Of a DNA stretch of 64,000 bases, positions 8,214 through 18,045 are shown piece after piece; position 1 is the stretch's first letter, and the number at the start of each line of letters is the position of its first letter. The stretch covers positions 42,350 to 106,349 of IMG/VR virus record IMGVR_UViG_3300028615_000137, one strand, 5' to 3'. Below the pieces are notes generated by a model. That model did no database searches. It saw only the letters and a list, made by a program, of their open reading frames with translations, and was not told the DNA's origin. The stretch comes from a virus. The position numbers and the translations under genes were made by a program.

Positions 8214-10859
8214 ATGGCATTAAATAACTTAGGTTTAGGTCTAGTATTTACTGCTAAAAATTTCGCTTCTCCTGTTATTTTAAAAATTAACAGAGATTTA
8301 AGCTTTCTTGAGAAACGAGCCAATAAAAGTGGTTCAAAAATAAGCAAAGCATTTCAAGGCATCGGAACTGCTGCACTCGGTGCTTCTGCCGCTTTAGGAG
8401 TAGGCGGATTGTTGGGAACCTTTGGTTCTCTCGAAGCTGCTAAAGTTGGTGGCCGCTTTGCTCAAGGCTTGGCAAAATTGGGCAATATTTCCATGGCAAC
8501 AGCGGGGCAGTTAGATGCCATGGGCGAAAAGGCGTTTGAAACTGCTATTAAAACTCAATTCTCTCCCGATCAAGCCATTGAAGGCATGACCGAACTAGCA
8601 CAACAAGGGTTTGCTGCTAGAGAGGCGATGGAAGCTTTAAATCCGGTAATGGATTTGGCAGCCGGTGGCCAATTGAGCGTAGCGCAATCTTCGGCCACCG
8701 TTGGTGCTGCCCTAAACGCCTTCAGCCTATCCGCCGAACATTCTACAGAAGTAACAGATAAAATGTTCCGCATTACCCAGCTAACGGCTTTAAAAGCCGA
8801 TGAATTAGAAGGTGTAATGGGTAAATTGGGCAGAACTGTAGGTATTACTGGGCAGTCTATAGACAATGCGCTGATTTCCGTAGGGTTTATACGTTCTACT
8901 GGTGTTCAGGCAACTGAAGCTGCAAACGCCGTGAGCAGAGCTTTGATCGAAGTCTCTAAAAAGGCTGATGATTTTCGAGCATTGGGCATTGAAGTAACTG
9001 ATGTTAATGGAAAGTTTAGGGCCTTACCAGCTATTTTGCTAGACATGAAAAAGGGCTTAGCCGGAAGCAGAGACGAAGCCGAGCGAGCTAAGAAAGCATA
9101 TGCTCTGTTGGGCAGATTTGGCGTTTCTGCCTTTGCAGCGCTAGAATCGAGACTTAAAAAAGGCATAGTCGATCGTAAAACTGGCAAGACCTTATACGGC
9201 ATTGATGCACTAGAATTGATGCAAAGGCAAATGGCCGATGCTTCCGGCACAGCTAAAAAGTTCAGAGACGATTTTCTAAATACATTCACCGGGCAAGGTG
9301 TATTACTTAGAGGCGCCGCGCAAGGTATAGCAGTGGCAGTAGGCGAACCTTTCGCCAAAATTTTAAAACCTTTGGTCGGCGGTTTGGTAGACGTATTTTC
9401 ATTCTTGGCTAAAAATATTAGAGCGCTGCCTTCACCTCTAAAGAAAATTATTGCTGCGTTCATTGCATTTACTTCTGTAACAATGTTACTAGTAGCAGCT
9501 TTAGGAATTTTGACAGTGGCCATTGGCGCCTTGATGGCTTTTGCAGCGCCAATCCTTCTTTTCTTTGCCAAGGCTGCGATACTACTTGCTCCACTTACTC
9601 TTTTAGTAACTGGTCTAGGATTAGGAATATTCACTTTAGCTTCTGCTTTGAATAGAGGAGCAGCCAGCAATAAATTATTAGAAAAACTAAGAATGGTTAG
9701 ACTTGTATTTTCAGGTTTAATTGATCTATTTTCTGGTAAACGTTTTAGCGAAGAAGTTTCGGCCGAGTTCAAAAAAGCAGATAGTCCAGTTGCCAAATGG
9801 ATAACAATATTGGGGCGTGCTGGATTTAAAATAGCTTCTTTCGTTATAGGAGTTAAAGAAGGGTTTGAAGCTGTATTAGACACGATGGGGCCAACAATAG
9901 ATGCATTGGTCGAGTCTCTGAGTGGTCTTTTCAAAGAAATTTTCGCTATAGATATTTCTAATATATTCGATGAAGAGGGAAGTGCTAGAGAAACTGGTCG
10001 TTCTATAGGTTTATTTATCGGCGACTTGGGTAAAAAGATTGTTCAAACTTTCACAGATGCGACCAATTGGTTCAAAAATTTCGTAAAATCTTTTAAGAAG
10101 TTTTATAAGTCTGACTTAGAGCCGATCATAGAAATATTTAAAGAATCTATGTCTTCCTTAGCTGACCATTTCGGCTCTGCAAATAAGAAGCAGAAAGGTT
10201 TTGTAATAGCTGCAAAAGCTATCATATCCGTCGTAAAAGCTGTGATGATTGTTTTCATCGCCTTTATCAAAATCCTAGACACTGCTCTAACACTCATTAA
10301 AGAAATTGCAGGGTTCATTAAATCTGTTACTCCAGGTCAAGGTTTAAGAAACCAACGAAAATTGGATAGCTCTTTCGCCCCGTATGGGCGTAAGCGCACA
10401 AGAGGATTAGATGCTTTAGATAGGTCTTTACGAGAAAGCGATCCAGACTTTAAAAATAAAGCTGCTGCGTTGGCGACTAAAGCAGAAGAAAGATTTTCTT
10501 TTTCTGACCCAACGTTGCTGAAAGAAATACTACGTAGACAAGAATTTAACAGCGGAACAGACGGCGTTGGAGAACAAGCTAAAATTGGACTACAAGTTTT
10601 AGAATTTGGAAGGTTAGATTTAGCGAGTCAGATAGCAAAAGCCAATCAAGATAAATCTTCCGTAGACTTATCTTCTATTAAAGAAAACTTGGTAGATAGC
10701 ATAGTTTCTGCTGTTAGAAGTGGTATGTCTGGTGTCCAGCTAAAATCTTCCATAAACGTCGATGGTCAATCTATCGCCAATGTCACATCTAGTGTCAACC
10801 AAAGTAATGCAGAATACTCTCACAATAACAGCAATATTGTGCACACGGAATTAGAATAA
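8214..10859 (+). CDS. Tail tape measure protein, 881 aa
   Basis: An N-terminal helical region (INRDLSFLEKRANKSGSKIS) leads to a TP901-type core (EGMTELAQQGFAAREAMEAL, TGVQATEAANAVSRALIEVS). Hydrophobic segments lie at about residues 410-480 (IIAAFIAFTSVTMLLVAALG and onward) and about 660-695. The end is polar, with NVDGQSIANVTSSVNQSN. The protein sets tail length and is ejected with the DNA. At about 1.5 angstrom per residue, 881 residues would give a tail of roughly 130 nm. RBS is GAGGCGAT; the next gene begins two bases after its stop. Confidence 0.9.
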   Translation: MALNNLGLGLVFTAKNFASPVILKINRDLSFLEKRANKSGSKISKAFQGIGTAALGASAALGVGGLLGTFGSLEAAKVGGRFAQGLAKLGNISMATAGQLDAMGEKAFETAIKTQFSPDQAIEGMTELAQQGFAAREAMEALNPVMDLAAGGQLSVAQSSATVGAALNAFSLSAEHSTEVTDKMFRITQLTALKADELEGVMGKLGRTVGITGQSIDNALISVGFIRSTGVQATEAANAVSRALIEVSKKADDFRALGIEVTDVNGKFRALPAILLDMKKGLAGSRDEAERAKKAYALLGRFGVSAFAALESRLKKGIVDRKTGKTLYGIDALELMQRQMADASGTAKKFRDDFLNTFTGQGVLLRGAAQGIAVAVGEPFAKILKPLVGGLVDVFSFLAKNIRALPSPLKKIIAAFIAFTSVTMLLVAALGILTVAIGALMAFAAPILLFFAKAAILLAPLTLLVTGLGLGIFTLASALNRGAASNKLLEKLRMVRLVFSGLIDLFSGKRFSEEVSAEFKKADSPVAKWITILGRAGFKIASFVIGVKEGFEAVLDTMGPTIDALVESLSGLFKEIFAIDISNIFDEEGSARETGRSIGLFIGDLGKKIVQTFTDATNWFKNFVKSFKKFYKSDLEPIIEIFKESMSSLADHFGSANKKQKGFVIAAKAIISVVKAVMIVFIAFIKILDTALTLIKEIAGFIKSVTPGQGLRNQRKLDSSFAPYGRKRTRGLDALDRSLRESDPDFKNKAAALATKAEERFSFSDPTLLKEILRRQEFNSGTDGVGEQAKIGLQVLEFGRLDLASQIAKANQDKSSVDLSSIKENLVDSIVSAVRSGMSGVQLKSSINVDGQSIANVTSSVNQSNAEYSHNNSNIVHTELE

Positions 10860-10860
10860 T

Positions 10861-11490
10861 ATGGCAATCCAATTTATAGATCCTTCCAACGACGCAGAAG
10901 AAAGAGCCAAGAGAAACGATTTGAGTAATCGTTTTAGCAGCGCTGGTTCTAAGCGTATACAAAGAGTCTATTTTAGAGATTTGCGGCGAAAAGTAGATAT
11001 AGTGTTGCCATATGTGCCTAATAAAGTATCAGAAACAATTCTAGTAGATTGGGTCCGACACAATGTAGTTGGTATGTCACATCAACCGTTGCATTATGTG
11101 GGAACGCAAAATCATAGTTTTGATTCCTTGGAACTATTCTTCAAAGCTGAAAGTACAGAAGATGTTACTAACATTGCCGAAGGGCGACGAAACTTAATGG
11201 CAGCTTGTTACCCTCTTAATGTCAACACAGACGTTGAAAGGGGTTCAGCTTCTAGATTGCTATTTATTTGGCCAAATTTATTCTCTATGACTTGTGTAAT
11301 AAAAAGTCTCAGAATTACACATGAAAAATTCAATCATGAAGGTCAGCCGGTCCAATTTAGAGCCGTACTTTCCTTGGAAGAAATAAGAGATGTAAGATTA
11401 GGTTCCGAAGAAGTTGCAAACTTTGGAACGAACAGAAGTGAAACTACCAGTTCGACAGACCCATTCGACCCTAACTTAAATTTCGAATAA
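10861..11490 (+). CDS. Baseplate hub/tube-initiator protein (CIS tube-like), 209 aa
   Basis: The pattern (RVYFRDLRRKVDIVLPYVPN, then KVSETILVDW; later SFDSLELFFKAES) resembles the contractile injection system tube-like proteins that start the tube on the hub. The next gene encodes a LysM domain. In Afp/PVC-type systems these two parts form one polypeptide, so here they look split. Position after the tape measure agrees. Function inferred from family resemblance and order. Confidence 0.6.
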   Translation: MAIQFIDPSNDAEERAKRNDLSNRFSSAGSKRIQRVYFRDLRRKVDIVLPYVPNKVSETILVDWVRHNVVGMSHQPLHYVGTQNHSFDSLELFFKAESTEDVTNIAEGRRNLMAACYPLNVNTDVERGSASRLLFIWPNLFSMTCVIKSLRITHEKFNHEGQPVQFRAVLSLEEIRDVRLGSEEVANFGTNRSETTSSTDPFDPNLNFE

Positions 11491-11831
11491 TGCCTCCCAG
11501 AAAATATTCAAAATTTACATTCAGCGATGGATATAATTTCGACGAAGAAAAGGTGATTCTTACTACACCCTTTCCTTTTCGTTATAAAAATTTCAAAGAC
11601 AATCGCATTTATACTACAAGCGAAGGCGATACTCTATTCCATATTGCAGGAATTATGTTCCGAGGCTTACCTAGACCAGTCGGCCTATGGTGGATCATAA
11701 TGCATTTTCAACCAGAACCTATTCACGACCCTACTATCAAATTTCCCGCTGGAACCAGATTAGTTATTCCTAGTATAAGAACGGTAGAAGAAGAAATTTT
11801 TAACGAAACTAGACGTGATAGAGAAGAATAA
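11490..11831 (+). CDS. LysM-domain baseplate protein (gp53-like), 113 aa
   Basis: Residues about 35-95 are a LysM-type domain (TTSEGDTLFHIAGIMFRGLP, then GLWWIIMHFQPEPIHDPTIKF and PAGTRLVIPS). In phage baseplates such proteins join wedges to the hub rather than act on cell wall. The start overlaps the previous stop and its own stop overlaps the next ATG, so the three hub genes are coupled. Confidence 0.72.
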   Translation: MPPRKYSKFTFSDGYNFDEEKVILTTPFPFRYKNFKDNRIYTTSEGDTLFHIAGIMFRGLPRPVGLWWIIMHFQPEPIHDPTIKFPAGTRLVIPSIRTVEEEIFNETRRDREE

Positions 11832-13153
11832 TGACTTATGATGCACCATATTACACCATTAAAGTGGTGCCAAAAAATGGCGATCCTGTAAGGGTTGTTA
11901 CAGACAAAATTAAATCTTTTAGATTTTTGGATGCTGAAAGAAAGACTGATACATGTACCTTTACAGTAGATAATTTCAACTTAGAAAATTTTGACGATCC
12001 TTTGTTTCGCAAAGGACAACATTTAGAAATAAGTTGGGGTTACAAAGGCCGTTCTGCCCTGACAAGAAAAGCTTGTATAGTAAAAGTTAGCGGCTTTCAC
12101 ATACTCACTGTAGAAGCACGTTCTATTTCTATCATCATGAATACGGAACAAAAAACTCGTTGCTTCGAGAATATGACAGATTCTCAAGTTGTTAGAAAAA
12201 TTCTAAACGACGATTATCCAGGAATTTTTGCACAGAGAGAACTTTTCATCCAAGAAACCAATGAAGTCGAAGAAGTGATTACGCAAGCTGGTAAAACAGA
12301 CGCGCAAATGTTTCGCCGCTTAGCTGCGAGAAATGGTTACGAATTCTACGTCGACCACGAAGGGTTTCACTGGAAGCCTAGAAACCTAAACCAACGACCT
12401 ATCAGAACTTATACTTGGTACGGTCCAAACAATAATCTTGGTGCCATCTTAGATTATCCTACAATAGAAAATGATATTACTGGAAAATTAGTACATGTAG
12501 TAACAAAAAGTAGAAATCCGGAAACCAAAAAAGATGTCACTGTAGAAACTGGTCAAGACGACGAAGATATCCTTTCCTTGTCCGAAGGCGCAGATATTTG
12601 CGATAATTACACAAAAGAAGATTGCAAGAGATTAATAGAATCTAGAGTTGCTAAAAAGCAAATAAGAAACACTCAATCTACGTCAGAATCTAGAGCAAAA
12701 AAAGAAAATGTTGCTAGAATAAAGCGTTCTACACATTTGACAATAAAGATGACCTTAACTGTTCTCGGCGATCCTTTCGTCTACGCCAAGAGTGTGGTTC
12801 AAATTTTCGGAATGGGGAAGCGCTTATCAAATCTATATTATGTCACCGATGTTGAACACGTTATAGACCAAAGTGGTTACAAGACAATTTTGAAATTAAA
12901 AGGTGATGGCCACGGTGGCTGGGCCAAGCGGAGTAAATTGGCAGTTGGCCTTAGCCATATTGATAACGGCGATAAAAAGAGAAACCCAAAAAATAACAAA
13001 AGAAAACAAGAAGATCCGGGGCAAAGTACAGAAGATACAAGACTCAACCCTGTTACATTGTCGAGCGACAATTACGAAAATAGTAAAAAGGTCACACAAT
13101 ATATACAATCTAATGCTGTTCAACAATCTGTTCCGGAAAGCGATGTATGCTAA
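11831..13153 (+). CDS. Baseplate hub protein (gpD / gp27-like), 440 aa
   Basis: The start DAPYYTIKVVPKNGDPVRVV with FRFLDAERKTDTCTFTVDNF, and the central ARNGYEFYVDHEGFHWKPR, are typical of late control protein D/gp27, which forms the hub ring that binds the spike. Length is normal. The C-terminal tail (residues about 375-440) is polar, Lys/Asn-rich and probably disordered. The gene overlaps the spike gene by seven bases. Confidence 0.82.
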   Translation: MTYDAPYYTIKVVPKNGDPVRVVTDKIKSFRFLDAERKTDTCTFTVDNFNLENFDDPLFRKGQHLEISWGYKGRSALTRKACIVKVSGFHILTVEARSISIIMNTEQKTRCFENMTDSQVVRKILNDDYPGIFAQRELFIQETNEVEEVITQAGKTDAQMFRRLAARNGYEFYVDHEGFHWKPRNLNQRPIRTYTWYGPNNNLGAILDYPTIENDITGKLVHVVTKSRNPETKKDVTVETGQDDEDILSLSEGADICDNYTKEDCKRLIESRVAKKQIRNTQSTSESRAKKENVARIKRSTHLTIKMTLTVLGDPFVYAKSVVQIFGMGKRLSNLYYVTDVEHVIDQSGYKTILKLKGDGHGGWAKRSKLAVGLSHIDNGDKKRNPKNNKRKQEDPGQSTEDTRLNPVTLSSDNYENSKKVTQYIQSNAVQQSVPESDVC

Positions 13154-13737
13154 TTACTAGAGACCCAGTATTAGAACCAGGTGAACCGTTATATGGTTTG
13201 TATGTCGGTTCGATTGTAAATCGCAACGATCCTAAAGGTTTGGGTCGTGTCAGAGTACATATACCAGGAATTACAGCACCGGAAGGAAGTGCTTGGGCTT
13301 GGCCTTTGGGCCAATCTGGCTCAGGTGGCGGTTCTATAAACGGTCAAAAATCTAGGCAAGGATTCTTCAACATCCCAGAATTGGGCGCCGAAGTTGCGGT
13401 ATTATTCAACCAAGGCGACGAAGATTACCCATATTATTTGACAGGAAACTGGGGAAGAGACGAAGTACCGGAAGCCACGGAAGGCGGAAATCCGGACATC
13501 CGAGTCATGGAATTTGGTCAATATGCCATTGTAATCGATGACAGGCCAGAGACTAGGAGTTTTGCCATTTTAGACAAAGACGGAGATGCGAGGGTAGAAT
13601 TTAATGGTGTAACCAAACAAATGCTAATAGAAACGCCCACTTCTATAACTCTTCGAGCAACTGGAGAGATAGAACTGGACGCTTTGAATATTGTACTTAA
13701 TGGAAGGCCAGTTTTGGTCTCGGATGATCCAATATAA
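13147..13737 (+). CDS. Baseplate spike protein (gpV / gp5 OB-fold), 196 aa
   Basis: Residues about 15-110 form the gp5/VgrG-type OB fold (YVGSIVNRNDPKGLGRVRVH, then GAEVAVLFNQGDEDYPYYLTG). The C-terminal part (KQMLIETPTSITLRATGEIE, then LDALNIVLNGRPV) has the strand repeats of a trimeric beta-helix needle. It pierces the outer membrane. No lysozyme domain is present, unlike T4 gp5. Overlaps both neighbours slightly. Confidence 0.82.
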   Translation: MLITRDPVLEPGEPLYGLYVGSIVNRNDPKGLGRVRVHIPGITAPEGSAWAWPLGQSGSGGGSINGQKSRQGFFNIPELGAEVAVLFNQGDEDYPYYLTGNWGRDEVPEATEGGNPDIRVMEFGQYAIVIDDRPETRSFAILDKDGDARVEFNGVTKQMLIETPTSITLRATGEIELDALNIVLNGRPVLVSDDPI

Positions 13738-14450
13738 TGGCGGCGAATCAAGTCATAGTAAATTGTCCGGATTTACCAGTAGTAGCTAGGGATAAATGTC
13801 TAAGATTTCCCGGTGGCGTAGAAATTTGTCCAAACTTACCAGATTTAGTACCCAATGGCACGCAAATTGCAAGTAGCATTCTTTCACAAGCCAATGCTGC
13901 GTTAGCCCCTTTGTCTCCAATCTTCACTATCATAGAAGTGGTCATAGCCATTATGGAAGTGCTCAAAGCCATTCCTAAGGCCATTTCTCAACTTTCCCCT
14001 AGTCCGATACTAAGTGCTCTGAGTGATGCTATCAAAGCGGCTGCTAAGTTGCTTAAATTGCTACCCGTATTGTCTATTCCGTCCACAGTATACGATTTAA
14101 TTAGTTGTGTAATCGATCAACTAAAAGCATTACAAATTGAGTTGGGTAGATTACTATCACAAAGTTTAAAAATTACTGCCGCTAGAGCTGATGCCGTAGG
14201 TAATGTTCCTCTAATTGCCCTTATCGATTGCGCTGAAGGAAACTTAAATGTTCAATTTTTGAACATGAAAGAAAGATACGAGCCACTACTTAGATTAGTA
14301 AGTATCATTAACGATTTACTAGATCTAATCGGTCTACCCCCATTACCACTGGTTCAATTGGGAGACAGTATCGAAGAAGCCTTAGAAATTATCGACCCTC
14401 TTGTGAGCACATTAGAATCTGCTCGGGATGCTATTCCTCTTGCCTGTTGA
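13737..14450 (+). CDS. Hypothetical baseplate-region protein, 237 aa
   Basis: A short N-terminal region with four cysteines (NCPDLPVVARDKCLRFPGGV, then EICPNLPDL) is followed by long, Ala/Leu/Ile-rich helices (IFTIIEVVIAIMEVLKAIPK; AIKAAAKLLKLLPVLSIPS). The hydrophobic helices could be amphipathic or membrane-active. No family is recognised. It overlaps the spike gene at the start and the gp25 gene at the end by 23 bases, so it probably belongs to the hub. A role at the spike tip or in membrane passage is a guess. Confidence 0.55.
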   Translation: MAANQVIVNCPDLPVVARDKCLRFPGGVEICPNLPDLVPNGTQIASSILSQANAALAPLSPIFTIIEVVIAIMEVLKAIPKAISQLSPSPILSALSDAIKAAAKLLKLLPVLSIPSTVYDLISCVIDQLKALQIELGRLLSQSLKITAARADAVGNVPLIALIDCAEGNLNVQFLNMKERYEPLLRLVSIINDLLDLIGLPPLPLVQLGDSIEEALEIIDPLVSTLESARDAIPLAC

Positions 14451-14952
14451 ATCTAAATATACTCTCGTTACTCCTTCTGGTAGCAGTCCTGGATCAGGCT
14501 CTACTAGTATTCCATCATTACCATCTTTTCCAGAATTTATTGGTAAAGGATTAATTACACCATTTCTACGTGCATCGAACGACATTCAAAATAGCGATTC
14601 TATCGACGTCATTCAATCGAATATTTCTCAAATTTTAGGCACTAGGAAAAACGACGAGGTAAAAGCTGGAGAATTGCCCTGGAGAGATGACTTCGGTTCC
14701 CTATTGTATGAATTACGTCATGTACAAAACGACGTAATTGCTCAAGAATTGGCAAAAGTACATGTAATAGATGCTATATCCAGATGGGAACCGAGGGTAA
14801 GAATCAAAAGAGTCTTTCTCGATCGTGTCAAGGATAAAGAAAATAACGAGACAATTTTGGAAATAAAAATTTTGTACGATATAGTGTCGACAAATCCGAA
14901 TCGAAACAATGTAATCGTACCAGATGTGAATCAAACTATTTTTACATCTTAG
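14428..14952 (+). CDS. Baseplate wedge protein (GPW/gp25-like), 174 aa
   Basis: After a low-complexity Ser/Gly/Pro leader of about 50 residues, the segment QILGTRKNDEVKAGELPWRD, then FGSLLYELRHVQNDVIAQEL, is the classic gp25 core. It is followed by WEPRVRIKRV and IKILYDIV. gp25 links the sheath to the wedge and starts sheath assembly. The N-terminal extension is unusual; the family is commonly 110-140 aa. Confidence 0.8.
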   Translation: MLFLLPVESKYTLVTPSGSSPGSGSTSIPSLPSFPEFIGKGLITPFLRASNDIQNSDSIDVIQSNISQILGTRKNDEVKAGELPWRDDFGSLLYELRHVQNDVIAQELAKVHVIDAISRWEPRVRIKRVFLDRVKDKENNETILEIKILYDIVSTNPNRNNVIVPDVNQTIFTS

Positions 14953-14980
14953 TGTTACAATAATAAGAATAGTTGTACTT

Positions 14981-16486
14981 ATGGCAATTTTAGGACAAAA
15001 CACAGATTATACGGATGCCGATTTCGATTCGTTACGAATTCGTCTATTCAATTTGATTCAGTCCGTGTTTCCGGATTGGACAGAACAAAATGTTGCAAAT
15101 TTCGGCAATATTTTGATCGAATTATATGCTTTCGTGGGCGACGTTTTGTGTACTTATCAAAACAACCAAGCACTAGAATCTAGATGGACCTTAACCACAC
15201 AGCGCAAGAATCTGGTCGCTTTAGCTAAGCTAATTGGTTATACCCCCTCTGGAGCTACTGCGTCTCAAGTAGATTTAAATATTTCTATCAATTCTGTAGC
15301 TCCTGCCGATGTTGACTATCCGGCGGGTAGCATTTTCAGAACTTCTGATATAGTCAATCCAGTTACGTTTCGATTGTTAAACGACGAGACTATTACAGCT
15401 GGGCAACTTTCTATAACTGCAACCGCGGAAAATTCCGAACCACACGAAGAAATTTTTGACTCGACAGAAAAACCAGATCAAAAAATAACATTAACAGCTA
15501 CACCGTTCTTAGACGATTCGGAAGAAATCGTAGCCGACAACGGGACTTACGAAAAAGTAGATAGCTTTTTAGATAGTGCATCTACCGATTTGCATTATAC
15601 CGTTTCCGTGAATCAAAACGATAAAGCTACCATCACTTTCGGCAATGGAATATCTGGCGCTATTCCCGTCGGTGCAATAGCTATAAATTATAAAACTGGT
15701 GGTGGTACGGCAGGTCAAGTAGATGCTAATACGGTTACTATTGTTCAAGGCTCGTATTCGGACAATTTGGGCAACCCCGTTATTACTTCTGTAAACAACC
15801 CCAGTCCATCTACGCCCGCTGTAGACAGAGAAAATATTGCACAAATAAAAGTTGCTGCGCCCAATTCGATCAAAGTGGTAAATCGAACAGTGGCCAGAGA
15901 AGATTTCGAAATCAATGCCAATAAGCTATCTTCCGTGGCTCGCTCTTTGATGTTGACTTCGGACCAAGATCCTTCCATCGACGAGAACACCGGTTTCTTG
16001 TTTGTCATTCCTGAAGGCGGAGGCTTGCCAACTCAACAAATTAAAGACGATGTATTGGCTCAAGTTACTGAAACTTTTCCAAGTACTTTAACCTTTCAAG
16101 TTAATGTCGTCGATCCGTTATATTTTCCAGTCGACGTAGCTGCTACAATTTATTTTACCCCTGGCAGTAATCCAGAAACTGTGAAAAATTCGATCATTAC
16201 TAATCTGACTAATTACTTTGCAATAAAAAATTCCGATGGCACTATAAACGAAAACGTTGGGTTTGGATATGACTTCGTAGAAGAAGTAGGAGCTTCTACA
16301 GGCGCATTACCCCTGTCAGATATTTACAACGTTGTCAGAGATACAATAGGCGTTAGAAAAATTTCTTCCATACCGAACGATTTCACATTGAACGAAGTGC
16401 ATGCTGATGTCGAATTCTTGCTAAAAGAATTCGTTACTCTCGGCGAAGTTACGATCATTAACGGAGATACTGGTAGCCAAGTTTAA
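14981..16486 (+). CDS. Baseplate J-like wedge protein (gp6-like), 501 aa
   Basis: The start (DSLRIRLFNLIQSVFPDWTE, NVANFGNILIELYAFVGDVL) and the body (ARAMEDF-type VNRTVAREDFEINANKLSSVARS) match the baseplate J family, which forms the wedge ring. Residues about 210-245 hold the usual GNGISGAIPVGAIAINYKTGGG element. Length is normal. A TGTTACAATAAT sequence at about 14953-14964 just upstream could be a -10 box. Confidence 0.83.
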   Translation: MAILGQNTDYTDADFDSLRIRLFNLIQSVFPDWTEQNVANFGNILIELYAFVGDVLCTYQNNQALESRWTLTTQRKNLVALAKLIGYTPSGATASQVDLNISINSVAPADVDYPAGSIFRTSDIVNPVTFRLLNDETITAGQLSITATAENSEPHEEIFDSTEKPDQKITLTATPFLDDSEEIVADNGTYEKVDSFLDSASTDLHYTVSVNQNDKATITFGNGISGAIPVGAIAINYKTGGGTAGQVDANTVTIVQGSYSDNLGNPVITSVNNPSPSTPAVDRENIAQIKVAAPNSIKVVNRTVAREDFEINANKLSSVARSLMLTSDQDPSIDENTGFLFVIPEGGGLPTQQIKDDVLAQVTETFPSTLTFQVNVVDPLYFPVDVAATIYFTPGSNPETVKNSIITNLTNYFAIKNSDGTINENVGFGYDFVEEVGASTGALPLSDIYNVVRDTIGVRKISSIPNDFTLNEVHADVEFLLKEFVTLGEVTIINGDTGSQV

Positions 16487-18033
16487 TGCCAAACACTTTC
16501 CAAAACAAAAGCTTCGAAGCTGAAAATCCATCTTTGCTCGGCACGCCTGAAGATTGGAACGAGAGTGTTGTTTCTAACGGCATGCGACAAGCTTTGTACG
16601 GAATTGGCGAAGGACCGGATTATAAACCGCCTTATGAACAATTTGAGAACGATTGGAACAATCTATCTTACTTGTTTTTGTTCGACGATTTAGACTTAGA
16701 CGTAGCTACATACGATTCTTCGATAGTTTTGGAAGATTTTGAAGACTATGAAGAAGGTTGGTTTAACAATCAAGATTATCTATTTGAGCTGGTTTCGATC
16801 CAAGCTTTCGTAAATGACGGTCAAGCTTTCATAGATAGTAGTATTTCAGATACTTATAATCTTCCCGATGGAACGAATCATTCTATCACTACTGATTTAG
16901 GTACAGCCAACACGGGGACGATTGTTGGCGATATTGCGAAATATACCACTTCTGGATTTACGGATCCTACTCTATTTTCTGGCCAAGAATCGATAGATAT
17001 AACAATTGGCACAATTTTCGAAGCAGAAACTAGAACAGTAATCTTCTTTATTGCAGATCAAACCATTAACGATGTGGTCACCAGGATAAACAACGTTATC
17101 AACCCTCTTGTTGGAACTTCAATTGGGGAAGCGTTTATAGACGGCTCCGAAATTCGTTTCGAGGCAATAGAAAAGGGGACCGATAGCTTTCTTTTGATTG
17201 AGGGAGACCCGGCTGTAATGACCATTTTAGGTCTAGCTTCCTTTCCGCCGCAGGGAGTTAATGGTACTGGTAACGTAGGTAATTTATCTGAAATAACTAC
17301 TGAAGATTTAATCAACGCTCTGAATACTCCCGCGCTTGAAACTATCGGTGTAGGAATAACATACGGAGAAAGCACCGATGTTCTTAGATTTTCCAGAACA
17401 CAACATGGTACAGGGACTATAGAATTTGATTCTCCTGGTAGCGACCTTACTACTGCTTTAGGCATAACAACGGGTGTTACTGTCGGACCTACAGGAATTT
17501 CTCCTGTCGACGAAACAACTTTTGAACAAGAGTGGAACAATACCGATTACGATTTTGCTATTGGTTCGCTGGACGCCGCAGGAACGCAAACTTTCGAGCC
17601 CGGCAACGGTTGGTCTAATGATACATATCAATATGTACTTGGTAGCACAGATAGAGCCGAATATTACAACGATACGAGAGACCAGGAAGATTTCGAAGAT
17701 TTGGCTTCTCCATTCGACTTTATTAGCACCCTACCCAACTTTGCTATAGGTGAAATTACTATCCCAAGCCATGGCCTTAACGTGGGTGAAAGAGTAGCAT
17801 TCCTAAATGAAGGTGGAAGATTACCGAGTGGTATGTCAGATAGTCCGGTAGAATCTGGTGAAGGTGGGAAAACAGAATATCCTTATGTAGTAGAATCTGT
17901 TGTTACACCAAATATAATCACTTTGAACAGTTTTGTAGGTGGGCCATTAGTCACATTTGACGATGCTGGCACCGGTGTACACTATCTTCTGAAAGATACT
18001 AACCTTTACTGGACGAAAAAACTAAACATTTAA
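16486..18033 (+). CDS. Baseplate/tail structural protein with sheath-like beta modules, 515 aa
   Basis: The protein is acidic and beta-rich. Residues about 120-350 contain modules like those inserted in the sheath (SIDITIGTIFEAETRTVIFF, then INDVVTRINNVINPLVGTS; STDVLRFSRTQHGTGTIEFD, then LTTALGITTG). Flanking segments repeat the pattern EQ(E/F)WNNxxYxF (EQFENDWNNLSYLFLF; FEQEWNNTDYDFAIG). The exact role is unknown. Its location between gpJ- and gpI-like genes suggests a baseplate decoration or fibre attachment protein. Confidence 0.55.
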   Translation: MPNTFQNKSFEAENPSLLGTPEDWNESVVSNGMRQALYGIGEGPDYKPPYEQFENDWNNLSYLFLFDDLDLDVATYDSSIVLEDFEDYEEGWFNNQDYLFELVSIQAFVNDGQAFIDSSISDTYNLPDGTNHSITTDLGTANTGTIVGDIAKYTTSGFTDPTLFSGQESIDITIGTIFEAETRTVIFFIADQTINDVVTRINNVINPLVGTSIGEAFIDGSEIRFEAIEKGTDSFLLIEGDPAVMTILGLASFPPQGVNGTGNVGNLSEITTEDLINALNTPALETIGVGITYGESTDVLRFSRTQHGTGTIEFDSPGSDLTTALGITTGVTVGPTGISPVDETTFEQEWNNTDYDFAIGSLDAAGTQTFEPGNGWSNDTYQYVLGSTDRAEYYNDTRDQEDFEDLASPFDFISTLPNFAIGEITIPSHGLNVGERVAFLNEGGRLPSGMSDSPVESGEGGKTEYPYVVESVVTPNIITLNSFVGGPLVTFDDAGTGVHYLLKDTNLYWTKKLNI

Positions 18034-18045
18034 GGTAAATATAAA

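Noticed and set aside
8906-9934. Long reverse-strand frame within the tape measure gene
   Set aside because: It is a shadow of the tape measure gene in a codon-biased region; no RBS and no neighbouring genes on that strand.
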